Assembly: GCA_009917455.1 (NCBI GenBank) | Contig: QZDS01000023.1 | Span: 1 to 64,000 of the forward strand | DNA: 64,000 nucleotides | Reading direction: 5' to 3' | Source of the DNA: a bacterium 1xD8-48 | Lineage (GTDB): Bacteria > Bacillota > Clostridia > Lachnospirales > Lachnospiraceae | Part shown: positions 7,423-17,160 of the stretch, in pieces | Position numbering within the stretch: the first letter of the stretch is position 1 | How the letters are laid out: every line of letters begins with the position of its first letter | Program-made: the position numbers and the translations under genes | Notes under the pieces: generated by a model | What the model saw: the letters and a program-made list of their open reading frames with translations, nothing else | What the model was told of the DNA's origin: nothing | Database searches by the model: none

Positions 7423-7935
7423 TCAGTAAATCAGCTTCACATCCTCCTCGTTTCCCGGATTTACCAAAACCACGACCTCCTCCATCTCTATCCGGTCAAG
7501 AGAGATAATTGTTCTCTCCTTCAGGTTCTTCAGAACCAAATCCTTTGCCTCTATGAGCAGCCCGATTTCATCCCAGTCGTCGCCTGTCCATCTGCATGTA
7601 AAATGAAACTCCTTCGCCTCCTGGTTCAGATAAGCATGGGGGGTGACGCGCTCCGCATTGTAAGTCACCCGAAAGCGCACAGTGTCTTCCGGCACCTTGC
7701 TGTCCGTTACAATCTTCGTCTGTTTCCAGCCCCACTGTCCCCAGACAAGATACTGTTCCTCTCCGGGTTCAAAAGGAACGTCCACGTTTTCCGTTACCAT
7801 TTTCGTTTTTCCTACAATCTGCTTTCCTCCATAGGTGAGTGTGGAAAATTCCATAAATGCAATACCGATTCCCAATCCGCAAATCAGGATGCCAATACAA
7901 AAGATACCGATTAAAATTTTAAAATGTTTACTCAT
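7423..7935 (-). CDS. Membrane-anchored protein of a PadR/DUF1700 operon
   Basis: A 170-residue protein with one N-terminal membrane segment (about residues 6-28) followed by a beta-rich extracytoplasmic part (FEPGEEQYLVWGQWGWKQTK). Its start overlaps the end of the DUF1700 gene by eight bases, so it is the third gene of the operon. In similar operons the third protein is often a DUF4097-type adhesin-like protein, but I do not see clear repeats of that family here. Function unknown; it is probably part of an envelope-stress module. Confidence 0.6.
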   Translation of the reverse strand: MSKHFKILIGIFCIGILICGLGIGIAFMEFSTLTYGGKQIVGKTKMVTENVDVPFEPGEEQYLVWGQWGWKQTKIVTDSKVPEDTVRFRVTYNAERVTPHAYLNQEAKEFHFTCRWTGDDWDEIGLLIEAKDLVLKNLKERTIISLDRIEMEEVVVLVNPGNEEDVKLIY

Positions 7936-8836
7936 ACTGCACCTCCCCCTCAGGCCCCCCGGGTCTGCCATTCGTCCTCTCTGTGTCCTGTTCTTCCTTT
8001 TTCCTTCTGATTATCATGCCAAACGCTCCCGCACACATCGCGCCAAGGCACAGCAGACCGCCTGCGCAGATAGTGAAAAGGCCAAAGATGGGATATCCTT
8101 TCAGCACAAAAATAAGCATCGTTCCAGCACCCATAAGCACTATCATTGCCATAATACCGCAAAATGCGGAAAACATCAGCCACGCCGCATTCCAGAAAAA
8201 GCGCAGACAGAATACGCAAAAGGCAAGAAGCATCCGCCATAATTCCGCTATCCCCCGGCCTGTCATCCTGAAAATATTTTTCATTTTCAACTTTCCTCCC
8301 TTTATATTTTTACCCCTTTTCTCCTCCTGCTCCGGCTTTTCCAAAGCAGAAAGAACAGCGGTTTCTTCTTCTCCGTTTCTCACAGGGTTCCAGGACTCTT
8401 CTTCAAAGGGATGCCGCTTTCCAAAGGCATTCCCTTTTCCAAAGCCGAGCCGTTTTCCCAAATCCCGGCATTTTCCGGCGCTCCAATGCCATCCTTGCCT
8501 GATGCCCTCCGCAGCTGCCCGCAGCTTTTCCCCGAAAAGCCGGCAGATACGCACAAAAAAGTTTTTCCCGCTGCCTGCAGTCCTGCCCCCAAGCCCCGGA
8601 AGCTTTATCGCCGCTTTCTTTTTCTGAAAATCCGGCTTTACGTGGTAAGCCTCCAGAATTTCCGCAGCAAGCTCTTTAACCGGGCCGAAATCTCTGATGG
8701 CCTCCTCCTCTCTTAATCCTTTCTGAAGCTTCATATCTATATGCTGGGCATATTCCTCAATAATATCATCCTGCTCCTGGTCCTCCAGTATCTGAAGGTA
8801 TCCCCGCAGTTCCTCCAAAAACATCTCTTTATTCAT
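7928..8836 (-). CDS. DUF1700 (HAAS domain) membrane protein
   Basis: A 302-residue protein. Residues 1-70 are the helical HAAS/DUF1700 domain (MNKEMFLEELRGYLQILEDQ, YAQHIDMKLQKGLREEEAIRDFG) usually paired with PadR repressors. Residues 75-185 are a basic, low-complexity linker rich in Lys, Gly and Arg, longer than usual. Residues 195-285 hold three or four membrane segments. It overlaps the PadR gene by eight bases and the downstream gene by eight bases. The HAAS domain is thought to work with the PadR protein; the membrane part suggests sensing at the membrane, which is an inference. Confidence 0.8.
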   Translation of the reverse strand: MNKEMFLEELRGYLQILEDQEQDDIIEEYAQHIDMKLQKGLREEEAIRDFGPVKELAAEILEAYHVKPDFQKKKAAIKLPGLGGRTAGSGKNFFVRICRLFGEKLRAAAEGIRQGWHWSAGKCRDLGKRLGFGKGNAFGKRHPFEEESWNPVRNGEEETAVLSALEKPEQEEKRGKNIKGGKLKMKNIFRMTGRGIAELWRMLLAFCVFCLRFFWNAAWLMFSAFCGIMAMIVLMGAGTMLIFVLKGYPIFGLFTICAGGLLCLGAMCAGAFGMIIRRKKEEQDTERTNGRPGGPEGEVQYE

Positions 8837-9152
8837 GTTCGCTCCTCTCCTTCAAAAATCTGCCGACTCTTTTCTGAAATTCCTCCCATTCCTTTGCCAG
8901 TCTGTCGCGGTACAGTATGCCGGCTGCCGTCAGATGGTAGTATTTCCGGGGCGGTCCCTCGGATGACTCCCTCAGATATGTCTCAAAGTAGTGCTCGTTG
9001 GTGAGCCTTTTTAAAAGCGGATATATGGTTCCCTCGTTCACATCAATGACCTCCGAAACCTCCTCCACCAGCTCATAGCCGTACATATCCTTTTTTCTTA
9101 CAGATTCCAGGACAATGAGCTCCAAAACTCCCTTTTTAAATTGTGGATTCAT
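8829..9152 (-). CDS. PadR family regulator of the DUF1700 operon
   Basis: A 107-residue PadR-type repressor of the short, single-domain class: KGVLELIVLESVRKKDMYGY starts the winged helix, and VNEGTIYPLLKRL and RKYYHLTAAGI are typical recognition-helix and wing motifs. It is the first gene of a three-gene overlapping operon, a common Firmicutes arrangement in which PadR represses its own operon and the DUF1700 protein modulates it. The start has a GAGAGG-type ribosome site. Confidence 0.9.
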   Translation of the reverse strand: MNPQFKKGVLELIVLESVRKKDMYGYELVEEVSEVIDVNEGTIYPLLKRLTNEHYFETYLRESSEGPPRKYYHLTAAGILYRDRLAKEWEEFQKRVGRFLKERSEHE

Positions 9153-9176
9153 GTCCTACCTCTCCTTTCTGGTATC

Positions 9177-9205
9177 AGATTACACCCACTACTATGTAAT
9201 GTCAA
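9177..9205 (-). promoter_or_regulatory. Promoter of the PadR/DUF1700 operon
   Basis: TTGACA (9200-9205) and TAATCT (9177-9182) lie 17 bases apart on the minus strand. AGTAGT occurs on both sides of the -35 box and is a candidate PadR contact, as is ATTACAT in the spacer. Confidence 0.6.
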
Positions 9206-9260
9206 GTACTACTTTTTCTAAAATACTTAAACTGCCAAAAGTGCCGTTATGATTTTTTTA

Positions 9261-9290
9261 TTTACAATCTGTCAGGGTTGGTGCTATACT
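9261..9290 (+). promoter_or_regulatory. typA promoter
   Basis: TTTACA (9261-9266) and TATACT (9285-9290) with an 18-base spacer, 33 bases before the typA start. Confidence 0.6.
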
Positions 9291-9323
9291 TAAGCCGTTT
9301 GAAATTAAGATAGGAGTAAATTT

Positions 9324-11171
9324 ATGAGACAAAAAAGAGAAGATGTGAGAAACATAGCAATTATCGCCCATGTTGACCATGGTAAAACCACTCTGGTTGA
9401 CGAGCTTTTAAAGCAAAGCGGCGTATTCCGTGAAAATCAGGCAGTTGCCGAGCGTGTTATGGATTCCGGCGACATTGAAAGGGAGCGTGGAATCACCATT
9501 CTTTCCAAAAATACCGCCGTCACTTATAAAGGATGCAAAATCAACATTATCGACACGCCGGGACATGCCGACTTCGGCGGCGAGGTAGAGCGTGTCCTTA
9601 AAATGGTAAACGGCGTAATACTTGTGGTAGACGCTTTCGAGGGCGCAATGCCCCAGACCCGTTTTGTACTCCGAAAGGCTTTGGAACTTGGTCTGCCGGT
9701 TATCGTATGCGTAAACAAAATCGACCGCCCTGAGGCAAGGCCCGCTGAGGTTGTGGACGAGGTATTAGAGCTGTTCCTTGATTTGGACGCGGACGATGCC
9801 CAGCTTGACTGCCCTTTCGTCTATGCCTCCGCAAAGACAGGCACCGCCACTCTGGATTTGGACGTGCCTGGGAAAGACATGGAGCCTCTTTTTGAAACCA
9901 TCCTCGACTATATCCCCGCTCCCGAGGGAGACCCCGGAGCCGGAACCCAGGTGCTTATCAGCACCATCGATTATAACGAGTATGTGGGACGAATCGGCGT
10001 GGGAAAGGTGGACAATGGTTCCGTAAAGGTCAATCAGGAGGTTGTCATTGTAAACCACCATGACCCCGACAAGATTCGGAAGGTAAAGGTGAGCAAGCTC
10101 TATGAGTTTGACGGGCTAAATAAAGTGGAAGTGAGCGAGGCCGCCATCGGCTCCATCGTGGCGATTTCCGGTATTTCCGATATCCACATCGGAGACACTC
10201 TCTGCTCCCCGGAAAATCCGACTCCCATTCCTTTCCAGAAAATATCGGAGCCTACCATTGCCATGCATTTTATTGTAAACGACTCTCCTCTGGCAGGTCA
10301 GGAGGGCAAATATGTCACCAGCCGTCACATCAGGGACAGGCTTTTCCGGGAGCTCAACACGGACGTTTCCCTCCGGGTGGAGGAAACGGATACCACGGAA
10401 GCTTTCAAGGTGTCGGGCCGCGGGGAGCTCCATCTTTCCGTCCTGATTGAAAATATGCGCCGGGAAGGCTACGAATTCGCGGTCAGCAAAGCGGAGGTTC
10501 TCTATAAGACCGATGAAAATGGAAAGAAGTTAGAGCCAATGGAGCTTTGCTATATCGACGTGCCGGAATCCTTTTCCGGAACGGTTATCGAAAAGCTGAG
10601 TATGCGCAAGGGCGAGCTTCAGAACATGAGCGCCGCCTCCACCGGCTATACCCGCCTTGAGTTTTCCATTCCCGCCAGAGGCCTGATTGGCTACCGCGGC
10701 GAATTTCTCACGGATACCAAGGGCAACGGCGTTATGAACAGCACCTTTGACGGCTACGGTCCCTACAAGGGGGACATCCAGTACCGCAAGCAGGGCTCTC
10801 TCATTGCTTTCGAGGCCGGCGAGGCCATCACCTACGGTCTCTACAACGCCCAGGAGCGGGGCACGCTGTTTATCAGCCCCGGCGAAAAGGTTTATTCCGG
10901 TATGGTGGTAGGCCAGAATGGCAAGGGCGAGGATATCGAGCTGAATGTCTGCAAGAAAAAGCAGCTCACCAACACCCGTTCCTCCAGTGCGGACGAGGCG
11001 CTTCGCTTAACGCCTCCTAAAGTTTTGAGTCTGGAGCAGGCCCTTGAGTTCATCGATACAGACGAGCTGCTTGAGATTACCCCAAAATCCCTTCGTATCC
11101 GCAAAAAAATATTGGACCCGACCATGCGCAAGCGGGCGGCTATGCGGGCGGCTTCGCTGGCACAGAAATAG
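9324..11171 (+). CDS. typA: Translational GTPase TypA/BipA
   Basis: A 615-residue ribosome-associated GTPase of the EF-G superfamily. The G-domain motifs are all present: [10 protein letters not shown] (P-loop), RERGITI (switch I), DTPGHADF (switch II), and NKID. They are followed by a beta-barrel domain, two EF-G-like alpha/beta domains (with [21 protein letters not shown]) and the specific C-terminal domain ending in [10 protein letters not shown]. Length is normal for the family. The protein helps ribosome function and assembly under stress or cold in other bacteria. It has its own promoter and a strong terminator shared with mgtE. Confidence 0.97.
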   Translation: MRQKREDVRNIAIIAHVDHGKTTLVDELLKQSGVFRENQAVAERVMDSGDIERERGITILSKNTAVTYKGCKINIIDTPGHADFGGEVERVLKMVNGVILVVDAFEGAMPQTRFVLRKALELGLPVIVCVNKIDRPEARPAEVVDEVLELFLDLDADDAQLDCPFVYASAKTGTATLDLDVPGKDMEPLFETILDYIPAPEGDPGAGTQVLISTIDYNEYVGRIGVGKVDNGSVKVNQEVVIVNHHDPDKIRKVKVSKLYEFDGLNKVEVSEAAIGSIVAISGISDIHIGDTLCSPENPTPIPFQKISEPTIAMHFIVNDSPLAGQEGKYVTSRHIRDRLFRELNTDVSLRVEETDTTEAFKVSGRGELHLSVLIENMRREGYEFAVSKAEVLYKTDENGKKLEPMELCYIDVPESFSGTVIEKLSMRKGELQNMSAASTGYTRLEFSIPARGLIGYRGEFLTDTKGNGVMNSTFDGYGPYKGDIQYRKQGSLIAFEAGEAITYGLYNAQERGTLFISPGEKVYSGMVVGQNGKGEDIELNVCKKKQLTNTRSSSADEALRLTPPKVLSLEQALEFIDTDELLEITPKSLRIRKKILDPTMRKRAAMRAASLAQK

Positions 11172-11180
11172 TATATTTGA

Positions 11181-11219
11181 AGGCTGCTGCAGGAGAAAAT
11201 TTTCTCTTTGCAGCAGCCT
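11181..11219. terminator. Bidirectional terminator between typA and mgtE
   Basis: AGGCTGCTGC and its perfect complement flank a loop rich in AAAA/TTTT, followed by TCTTTT on the plus strand and by TCAAATATAC on the minus strand. Both converging genes end within 12 bases of it. Confidence 0.85.
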
Positions 11220-11222
11220 CTT

Positions 11223-12575
11223 TTACGAGATATTCAAAAACCGGGCGGCAATCTGAAAATATACCAGAAGGGAAAGCACGTCCACAATGGTAGTAATAAA
11301 CGGGCTTGCCATCACCGCCGGGTCGAATCCGATTTTCCGGGCAAGCATGGGAAGCATACAGCCCACCACCTTGGCAATGAGTACTGCCGCAATAAGCGTC
11401 AGACACACCACAAGAGCCACGGTCATGCCCACCCTGTCAAACAGCATCAGCTTGATAAAGTTGGCGGCGGCCAGGGTAATCCCGCAAAGCAGCGCCACCC
11501 GGATTTCCTTCCACAGCACGGAAAAAGCGTCCCGGAACTCGATTTCATTTAAAGACAGACCGCGGATAATGGTAACACTGGCCTGTCCCCCGGCGTTTCC
11601 GCCGGTATCCATCAGCATGGGAATATAGGCAATCAGCACTCCGTAGGCAAGAAGCGCGCTCTCAAACCGGTTGAGGATACTCCCGGTAAAAGCGGCGGAT
11701 ATCATCAAAAGCAAAAGCCAGGGCATCCGCTTCTTCCATGTCTCAATCACGCTGGTCTTCATGTAAGGCTTATCCGACGGCACAATGGCAGCCATCTTTT
11801 CCATATCCTCCGTGGCTTCTTCCTGAAGGATATCCACAATATCGTCTACTGTAATAATTCCCACCAGCCTGTTTTCATTGTCCACCACAGGCATGGCTGT
11901 AAAGTCGTACTTCTGGAACTGTCTGGCAACCTCCTCCTGGTCCATCAGCGTATTGATGAATATCACGTGCTCATTCATGATTTCACCGATTGCGGCATCC
12001 GCCGGGCTAATCAGCAGATAGCGCAGCGCCACCGTTCCCACCAGCATCCTTTTGGCATCCAGCACATAGCAGATGTTGATGGTTTCGCTGTCCATCCCAA
12101 TTTTTCTGATACGGGCAATGGCGTCCTCCACTGTCATGTTTTCCTTCAAATCCACGTATTCCACCGTCATGATGCTTCCGGCGGAATCCTCAGGATAGCG
12201 GAGGAGATGGTTGATATCCCTTCTGGTCTCCGGGCTTGCGTTGGCAAGAAGTTTTTTGACCACATTGGCGGGCATTTCCTCCAGCAAATCCGCAGCGTCG
12301 TCGGCCATCAGGTTGTTGATAATCCCTGCCGCATCCTTTTCCGACATGCTGGTGATAAGAAACTGCTGGCTGTCCACCTCCAGATGGGCAAAAACGTCTG
12401 CGGCAAGGTTCTTGGGAAGAATACGAAAAATCTTCTGCAAGTCTTCCTCACCAAGCTCCTCCATAATCACTGCGATATCCGCGGCGTTTTCCTCCGAAAG
12501 CTTCTGGCGGAGCCTGGTGTATTGCTTTGTTTCAAGTAATTCCTTTACTGTCTCAATATCCTTGATTTCTTCCAT
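11223..12575 (-). CDS. mgtE: Magnesium transporter MgtE
   Basis: A 450-residue Mg2+ channel. Residues 1-130 form the helical MgtE_N domain (DIAVIMEELGEEDLQKIFRI), residues 130-250 the two CBS domains (TAMPVVDNENRLVGIITVDD), and residues 280-450 the five-helix pore domain with PMLMDTGGNAGGQAS, the conserved pore signature, and PFITTIVD. Cytosolic magnesium closes the channel through the N and CBS domains. No M-box riboswitch is visible upstream; instead a short ORF with a strong ribosome site overlaps the start. Confidence 0.96.
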   Translation of the reverse strand: MEEIKDIETVKELLETKQYTRLRQKLSEENAADIAVIMEELGEEDLQKIFRILPKNLAADVFAHLEVDSQQFLITSMSEKDAAGIINNLMADDAADLLEEMPANVVKKLLANASPETRRDINHLLRYPEDSAGSIMTVEYVDLKENMTVEDAIARIRKIGMDSETINICYVLDAKRMLVGTVALRYLLISPADAAIGEIMNEHVIFINTLMDQEEVARQFQKYDFTAMPVVDNENRLVGIITVDDIVDILQEEATEDMEKMAAIVPSDKPYMKTSVIETWKKRMPWLLLLMISAAFTGSILNRFESALLAYGVLIAYIPMLMDTGGNAGGQASVTIIRGLSLNEIEFRDAFSVLWKEIRVALLCGITLAAANFIKLMLFDRVGMTVALVVCLTLIAAVLIAKVVGCMLPMLARKIGFDPAVMASPFITTIVDVLSLLVYFQIAARFLNIS

Positions 12576-12658
12576 AGCAATTCTCCTTTATATGTGATTT
12601 TTACGCCCCGTTCGTGAGGAGGAATATCGGTACTGCTGCCCGCTATACTCTTTTTCAT
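12545..12658 (-). CDS. Possible 37-residue leader ORF overlapping mgtE
   Basis: AAAGGGGGTGG precedes an ATG at 12656-12658 that opens 37 codons (MKKSIAGSSTDIPPHERGVK and onward), ending 31 bases inside mgtE in another frame. The ribosome site is stronger than that of most genes nearby. Translation through the mgtE start could couple or inhibit mgtE. It may instead be chance; the peptide has no known relative to my eye. Confidence 0.3.
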   Translation of the reverse strand: MKKSIAGSSTDIPPHERGVKITYKGELLWKKSRILRQ

Positions 12659-12789
12659 AAAAACCACCCCCTTTCGGAAAACTGCCCGATAAAATGTAAG
12701 GCAGGCTGCACGGCAAAAACGCCATGGTATAAACTGTGCCATTCCTTTTCAAACTTACTCTCTTACTTTAGAACAGCGCGCCCCTTTTG

Positions 12790-13455
12790 TCAAACGAAAT
12801 TCCCGGTATCCATATAATACCCGCAGCCTCTTAAGCTTATTCCTGCCCGGCCCGCCGTGGCCTCTGTCAGGGCATCCCGCACTTTCTTTTCCTGCTCGGT
12901 GGGAATACGGATATCAAATTCCACTCTGTCTGTGTACCTGGAAGCGGAAATTGTGGTTTTTTGCGTTTCCAGAAGATATTGAACCGCCCCCACATCGGCG
13001 TATCCGATATTTACTGTCAGCTCCGTTCCGTAACGCATAACCGCCGTTTTGGCATTTGCAAGCCCCTCCTGCGCCGCCCGGGTATAGGAGCGCACCAGCC
13101 CTCCCGTCCCCAAAAGAGTGCCACCGAAATATCTGGTAACGACTACAATTCCGTCAACGGCCTGCGTACCAAGGAGCGTTTCCAGTATGGGCTTTCCCGC
13201 CGTCCCGCCAGGTTCCCCGTCGTCGCTGCATCTTGTGATTTCCCTGTTTCTTCCTATTACAAAAGCGTAACAATGGTGTCTGGCGTCATAGTATTTCTTT
13301 CTTATGGAGGCGATGAAGGCGGCAGCCTCCTCTTCCGAGGTTACCGGAGCCGCGTTTGCAAGAAACCGGGATTTTTTTTCCTCGTATTCTCCATATCCCG
13401 GCTCACAGATGATTTTATATGGTAAAAACTGATTTCTTTGTTCTTCCATCCCCAA
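12790..13455 (-). CDS. YigZ/IMPACT family protein
   Basis: A 221-residue protein with an N-terminal UPF0029 (IMPACT) domain (EKKSRFLANAAPVTSEEEAA, HHCYAFVIG, SDDGEPGGTAGKPIL) and a C-terminal DUF1949 domain. The family is widespread; members are linked to translation regulation in eukaryotes, and the bacterial role is not settled. A second in-frame methionine two codons later is equally possible as the start. It is a single gene between mgtE and the divergent PBP gene. Confidence 0.9.
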   Translation of the reverse strand: MGMEEQRNQFLPYKIICEPGYGEYEEKKSRFLANAAPVTSEEEAAAFIASIRKKYYDARHHCYAFVIGRNREITRCSDDGEPGGTAGKPILETLLGTQAVDGIVVVTRYFGGTLLGTGGLVRSYTRAAQEGLANAKTAVMRYGTELTVNIGYADVGAVQYLLETQKTTISASRYTDRVEFDIRIPTEQEKKVRDALTEATAGRAGISLRGCGYYMDTGNFV

Positions 13456-13638
13456 ATCCCTCCCTGGGTTTTTGCCCTTTTTCCCTTGAAGTTTACCACA
13501 ACAGGGAATAAAAGTGTATAAAATCGTGAATAATTCTTAATAAACTATAAAAAAACTTTATTTCATCCCCACATTTTGGTATACTTAGACTATTATGATT
13601 TCATCAAATATGAATGTAATCTATATGGAGGCACATAT

Positions 13639-16365
13639 ATGAACTACAGTAAAAGAGGCATCAAAGCCAGGCAAAAGGCTGTCCATGCCACATCAACCAG
13701 GCTGGGGAAGAAGCTCCTTGTATCAGTCCTGAATCTTTCCCTGCTTTTTATTTTATCTGTAGGCGTGATTGGAATCAGTATGGGCTTTGGGATTTTCAAG
13801 GGAGTCATTGATACTGCTCCCAGCATCGAAAACATCAAGGTTACCCCTACCGGTTTTTCCACTTTCGTCTACGACCTTGAAGGGAATCAGACCGCCAAGC
13901 TGGTTTCCCAGAATTCTAACAGAATCCCTGTCACGCACGACATGATTCCGCAGGATTTGGCGGACGCCTTTGTTGCTATAGAGGACGAACGTTTCTACGA
14001 GCACAACGGCATTGACATCAAGGGAATTATCAGAGCCGCTTACATCGGCGTCTCTCAGAAGTTCCATTTTACGGAGGGCGCCAGCACTATCACCCAGCAG
14101 CTCCTCAAAAACAATGTTTTTACCGACTGGACAAGCGAAACCGGTTTTGCGGATAAGCTGAAAAGAAAAATCCAGGAGCAGTACCTTGCCATCGAGCTGA
14201 GCAAGTCCATGTCAAAGGAAGACGTTCTGTTAAACTACATGAACAGTATCAACTTAGGGCAGAATACCTTAGGCGTCCAGGCGGCTTCGCTGCGCTATTT
14301 TGACAAGCCGGTTAATGAGCTGAATCTTTCCGAATGCGCGGTGATTGCCAGTATCACGCAGAACCCTTCCAGGCTCAATCCCATTTCTCATCCGGAAGAT
14401 AACGCAAAAAGGCGCAAAAAGGTTCTGGACAATATGCTGGACCAGGAATATATTTCCCGGACGGAGTATGACGAGGCAATGGCCGATGACGTTTATTCCC
14501 GCATTCAGATCGCAAACGAGGGCTCTGAGGATTCCACAGTCAATACATACTTTGTGGACTCCCTGACCACCGACGTCATGGATGACCTTTTAGCTGCGGG
14601 CTATAACGAGACACAGGCTTTTACCCTTCTCTACAGCGGCGGCCTCAAAATTTACTCCACTCAGGACCCGAATATTCAGGCAATATGCGACGAGATATTT
14701 TCCAATGAGGAAAATTATCCCGCCGATACCCGCTGGCAGTTAAGCTATGCCCTGACCATAAAGAAGTCTTCAGGAGACTATGAAAATCACAGTACGGAAA
14801 TGCTCCAGAGTTATTTCAAGGAACAGAATCCTTCCTTCAACCTGATTTTCAATTCCCACGAGGACGCCTATGCCCAGATTGAGGAATACAAACTGGCTGT
14901 TCTGGAAAGCGGGGACGAGGTGTTCGACGAGAACGTAACCCTGACGCCTCAGCCCCAGGTCTCACTCACCATCGAGGATCAGCACACCGGCTATATCCTT
15001 GCCATGGTGGGCGGGCGCGGTCCCAAGGAGGCCAGCCGCACCTTAAACAGAGCCACCGACGCCAAGCGTCAGCCGGGTTCCACCTTTAAGACCGTTGCGG
15101 TTTATGCCCCCGCCTTTGACAGCGCCGGGCTCACCCTTGCCACGGTCATCAACGACGCACCCTTTAACTACGCTGACGGCAGACCTGTAAACAACTGGTG
15201 GGGCTCATCTTACAGGGGACTCAATTCCCTTCGTCAGGGAATCATCGACTCCATGAACATCCTTGCAGTTAAGACGCTGACCATCATTACACCCCAGCTG
15301 GGCTTTGATTATGTAAAGAACTTCGGCTTTACCACTGTTGTGGATCGGAAAGAGGTCACGGTAAACGGAGAAACCCAGATTTTTTCCGATATCCAGCAGT
15401 CCCTCGCTTTAGGCGGGCTTACTGTGGGCGTCACCAACGAAGAGTTAAACGCCGCCTATGCCGCCATTGCCAACGGCGGAACCTATATCAAGCCCAAGCT
15501 TTACACCAAAGTGGTGGATCACGACGGCAATGTGATTTTAGACAACACACAGCCTGAATCCAGGCAGGTGATTAAGGAAACCACCGCATGGCTTCTGACC
15601 AACGCCATGATGGACGTGGTAATTCAGGGAACCGGCGCTTCCTGTAACTTCGGAAATATGGCCATTGCCGGCAAGACAGGAACCACCTCCGCCTACAACG
15701 ATGTGTGGTTTGCCGGTTATACCCCTTACTATACCGCCACCACCTGGACCGGCTACGACAACAACACCAAGCTCCGCAAGGGCGAGGAAAGAAGTCTTGC
15801 CAAAAAGCTCTGGAGAGCGGTAATGTCCCGAATCCACGAGGATTTGCCCAGCGCGTCTTTCCCCATGCCCTCCAGCGGAATCGTTCAGGCAACGGTGTGC
15901 GCCCGTTCCGGCAAGCTTCCGATTGCCGGACTGTGCGACGGAACGCTGCGGACGGAATACTTTGCGGAGGGCACCGTGCCCACGGAAAGCTGCGATGTGC
16001 ATTACCGCGGACTGCTCTGCCAGTATAACGGCCTGCCGGCCTGCGAAGGATGTCCTTTTGCGGTGGAAGGCGTGAGGGAATTAATTCCCATCGAGCACCC
16101 CAGCCTGCAGCAGGGCTCTGTTCTGACACAGCAGATTACCAACGAGGACGGAACGGTTTCCGTCGTACCAATAGACCCGAATCAGTCCAATACCTGTCCC
16201 CATAATGCGGAATTCATGGCCCAGCCCGGCATTGAAGGAATCATCGAACAGCAGCGAAATGAAATCCTGGCCGCACAGCAGGCAGCTATGGCCGCCAACG
16301 AGGGGGCTCCGCCGCCGGCGGAAAATGCCGCCCCTCCGGACGACAGCAACGGCGGAGCGGAATAA
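13639..16365 (+). CDS. Class A penicillin-binding protein (PBP1A type)
   Basis: A 908-residue bifunctional peptidoglycan synthase. A membrane anchor at about residues 29-55 is followed by the GT51 glycosyltransferase (EDERFYEHNGID, GASTITQQLLKN, catalytic Glu in the first motif) and the transpeptidase with PGSTFK (active serine and lysine), SMN and KTGTTSAYNDVWFAGY. The C-terminal 150 residues carry cysteine-containing segments (CPHNAEF, CEGCPFA) and a Pro/Ala-rich tail. I chose the ATG at 13639, which has TATGGAGG upstream; an earlier frame start would add 21 unlike residues. It is a single-gene unit ending at a GC-rich terminator. Confidence 0.95.
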   Translation: MNYSKRGIKARQKAVHATSTRLGKKLLVSVLNLSLLFILSVGVIGISMGFGIFKGVIDTAPSIENIKVTPTGFSTFVYDLEGNQTAKLVSQNSNRIPVTHDMIPQDLADAFVAIEDERFYEHNGIDIKGIIRAAYIGVSQKFHFTEGASTITQQLLKNNVFTDWTSETGFADKLKRKIQEQYLAIELSKSMSKEDVLLNYMNSINLGQNTLGVQAASLRYFDKPVNELNLSECAVIASITQNPSRLNPISHPEDNAKRRKKVLDNMLDQEYISRTEYDEAMADDVYSRIQIANEGSEDSTVNTYFVDSLTTDVMDDLLAAGYNETQAFTLLYSGGLKIYSTQDPNIQAICDEIFSNEENYPADTRWQLSYALTIKKSSGDYENHSTEMLQSYFKEQNPSFNLIFNSHEDAYAQIEEYKLAVLESGDEVFDENVTLTPQPQVSLTIEDQHTGYILAMVGGRGPKEASRTLNRATDAKRQPGSTFKTVAVYAPAFDSAGLTLATVINDAPFNYADGRPVNNWWGSSYRGLNSLRQGIIDSMNILAVKTLTIITPQLGFDYVKNFGFTTVVDRKEVTVNGETQIFSDIQQSLALGGLTVGVTNEELNAAYAAIANGGTYIKPKLYTKVVDHDGNVILDNTQPESRQVIKETTAWLLTNAMMDVVIQGTGASCNFGNMAIAGKTGTTSAYNDVWFAGYTPYYTATTWTGYDNNTKLRKGEERSLAKKLWRAVMSRIHEDLPSASFPMPSSGIVQATVCARSGKLPIAGLCDGTLRTEYFAEGTVPTESCDVHYRGLLCQYNGLPACEGCPFAVEGVRELIPIEHPSLQQGSVLTQQITNEDGTVSVVPIDPNQSNTCPHNAEFMAQPGIEGIIEQQRNEILAAQQAAMAANEGAPPPAENAAPPDDSNGGAE

Positions 16366-16412
16366 GATAAAAACACCGGCCGCACCTGGAGGCGGCTCTA
16401 AATAAAGAAATT

Positions 16413-16438
16413 GAGGCGGCGCTATCCGGCGCCGCCTC
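16413..16438 (+). terminator. Terminator of the PBP gene
   Basis: A ten-base perfect GC-rich inverted repeat (GAGGCGGCGC and complement) with a six-base loop is followed by TTTAAG. It lies between the converging PBP and xpt genes. Confidence 0.8.
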
Positions 16439-16499
16439 TTTAAGTCATTATCATTATCAATATTTCAGGTGTATCCTGCGCCCTCAGGGTCTTCTGGTG

Positions 16500-17087
16500 C
16501 TACCTGCAGGATTCACGGAACACAATTTCACCGGTTTTATCGTCCATGCTTTCCACGATTGCCAGAGATTCCACCCGGATTCCTCTTCCTCGCAGAAGCC
16601 TTCCGCCCTCCTGAAATCCCTTTTCCACAGCAATTCCCACGCCCTCTATCTCGGCGCCGGCACTTTCAATTAAATCAATAAGTCCTGCCACCGCGCAGCC
16701 GTTTGCAAGGAAATCATCAATAATCAGCACCCTGTCCCCCTTCTGGAGATACTTTTTCGACACAATCACGTCATACACCCTTTTATGGGTAAAAGATTCA
16801 ATCCGCGTGGAATACTGCTCGCCGTCTAAATTAATGCTCTGGGATTTCTTTGCGAAAACCACAGGCACATGAAAGTACTGCGCCGCAATACATGCAATGC
16901 CGATGCCTGACGCTTCAATGGTCAGGATTTTGTTGATTTTCTCGCTTGGGAACAGCCTCCTGAATTCCTTCCCCATCTCATTATACAGCTCCACGTCCAT
17001 CTGATGATTTAAAAAACTGTCTACCTTCAGCACATTGCCCGGTTTTACGTTGCCGTCCCGCCGAATCCGTTCCTCCAAAAGCTTCAT
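16500..17087 (-). CDS. xpt: Xanthine phosphoribosyltransferase
   Basis: A 195-residue purine salvage enzyme that joins xanthine to PRPP giving XMP. The PRPP-binding loop [13 protein letters not shown] and the start [25 protein letters not shown] are typical. Length equals the family norm. It lies 73 bases downstream of a MATE exporter gene and probably shares its transcript. In Bacillus xpt is under a purine riboswitch; no such structure is visible here. Confidence 0.95.
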   Translation of the reverse strand: MKLLEERIRRDGNVKPGNVLKVDSFLNHQMDVELYNEMGKEFRRLFPSEKINKILTIEASGIGIACIAAQYFHVPVVFAKKSQSINLDGEQYSTRIESFTHKRVYDVIVSKKYLQKGDRVLIIDDFLANGCAVAGLIDLIESAGAEIEGVGIAVEKGFQEGGRLLRGRGIRVESLAIVESMDDKTGEIVFRESCR

Positions 17088-17160
17088 ACTTTGCCCCCTT
17101 ATCCTGAGTATATCCGGCAGCCCCGCTTCATCAGCTTTTCGCCCGCCGTTGTTTTCTATT

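Noticed and set aside
12576-12790. M-box riboswitch upstream of mgtE
   Set aside because: The conserved M-box start and core elements are not visible; only the short ORF remains as a candidate.
15538-16129. Two long minus-strand frames inside the PBP gene
   Set aside because: They are antisense to the conserved transpeptidase domain and have no own signals.
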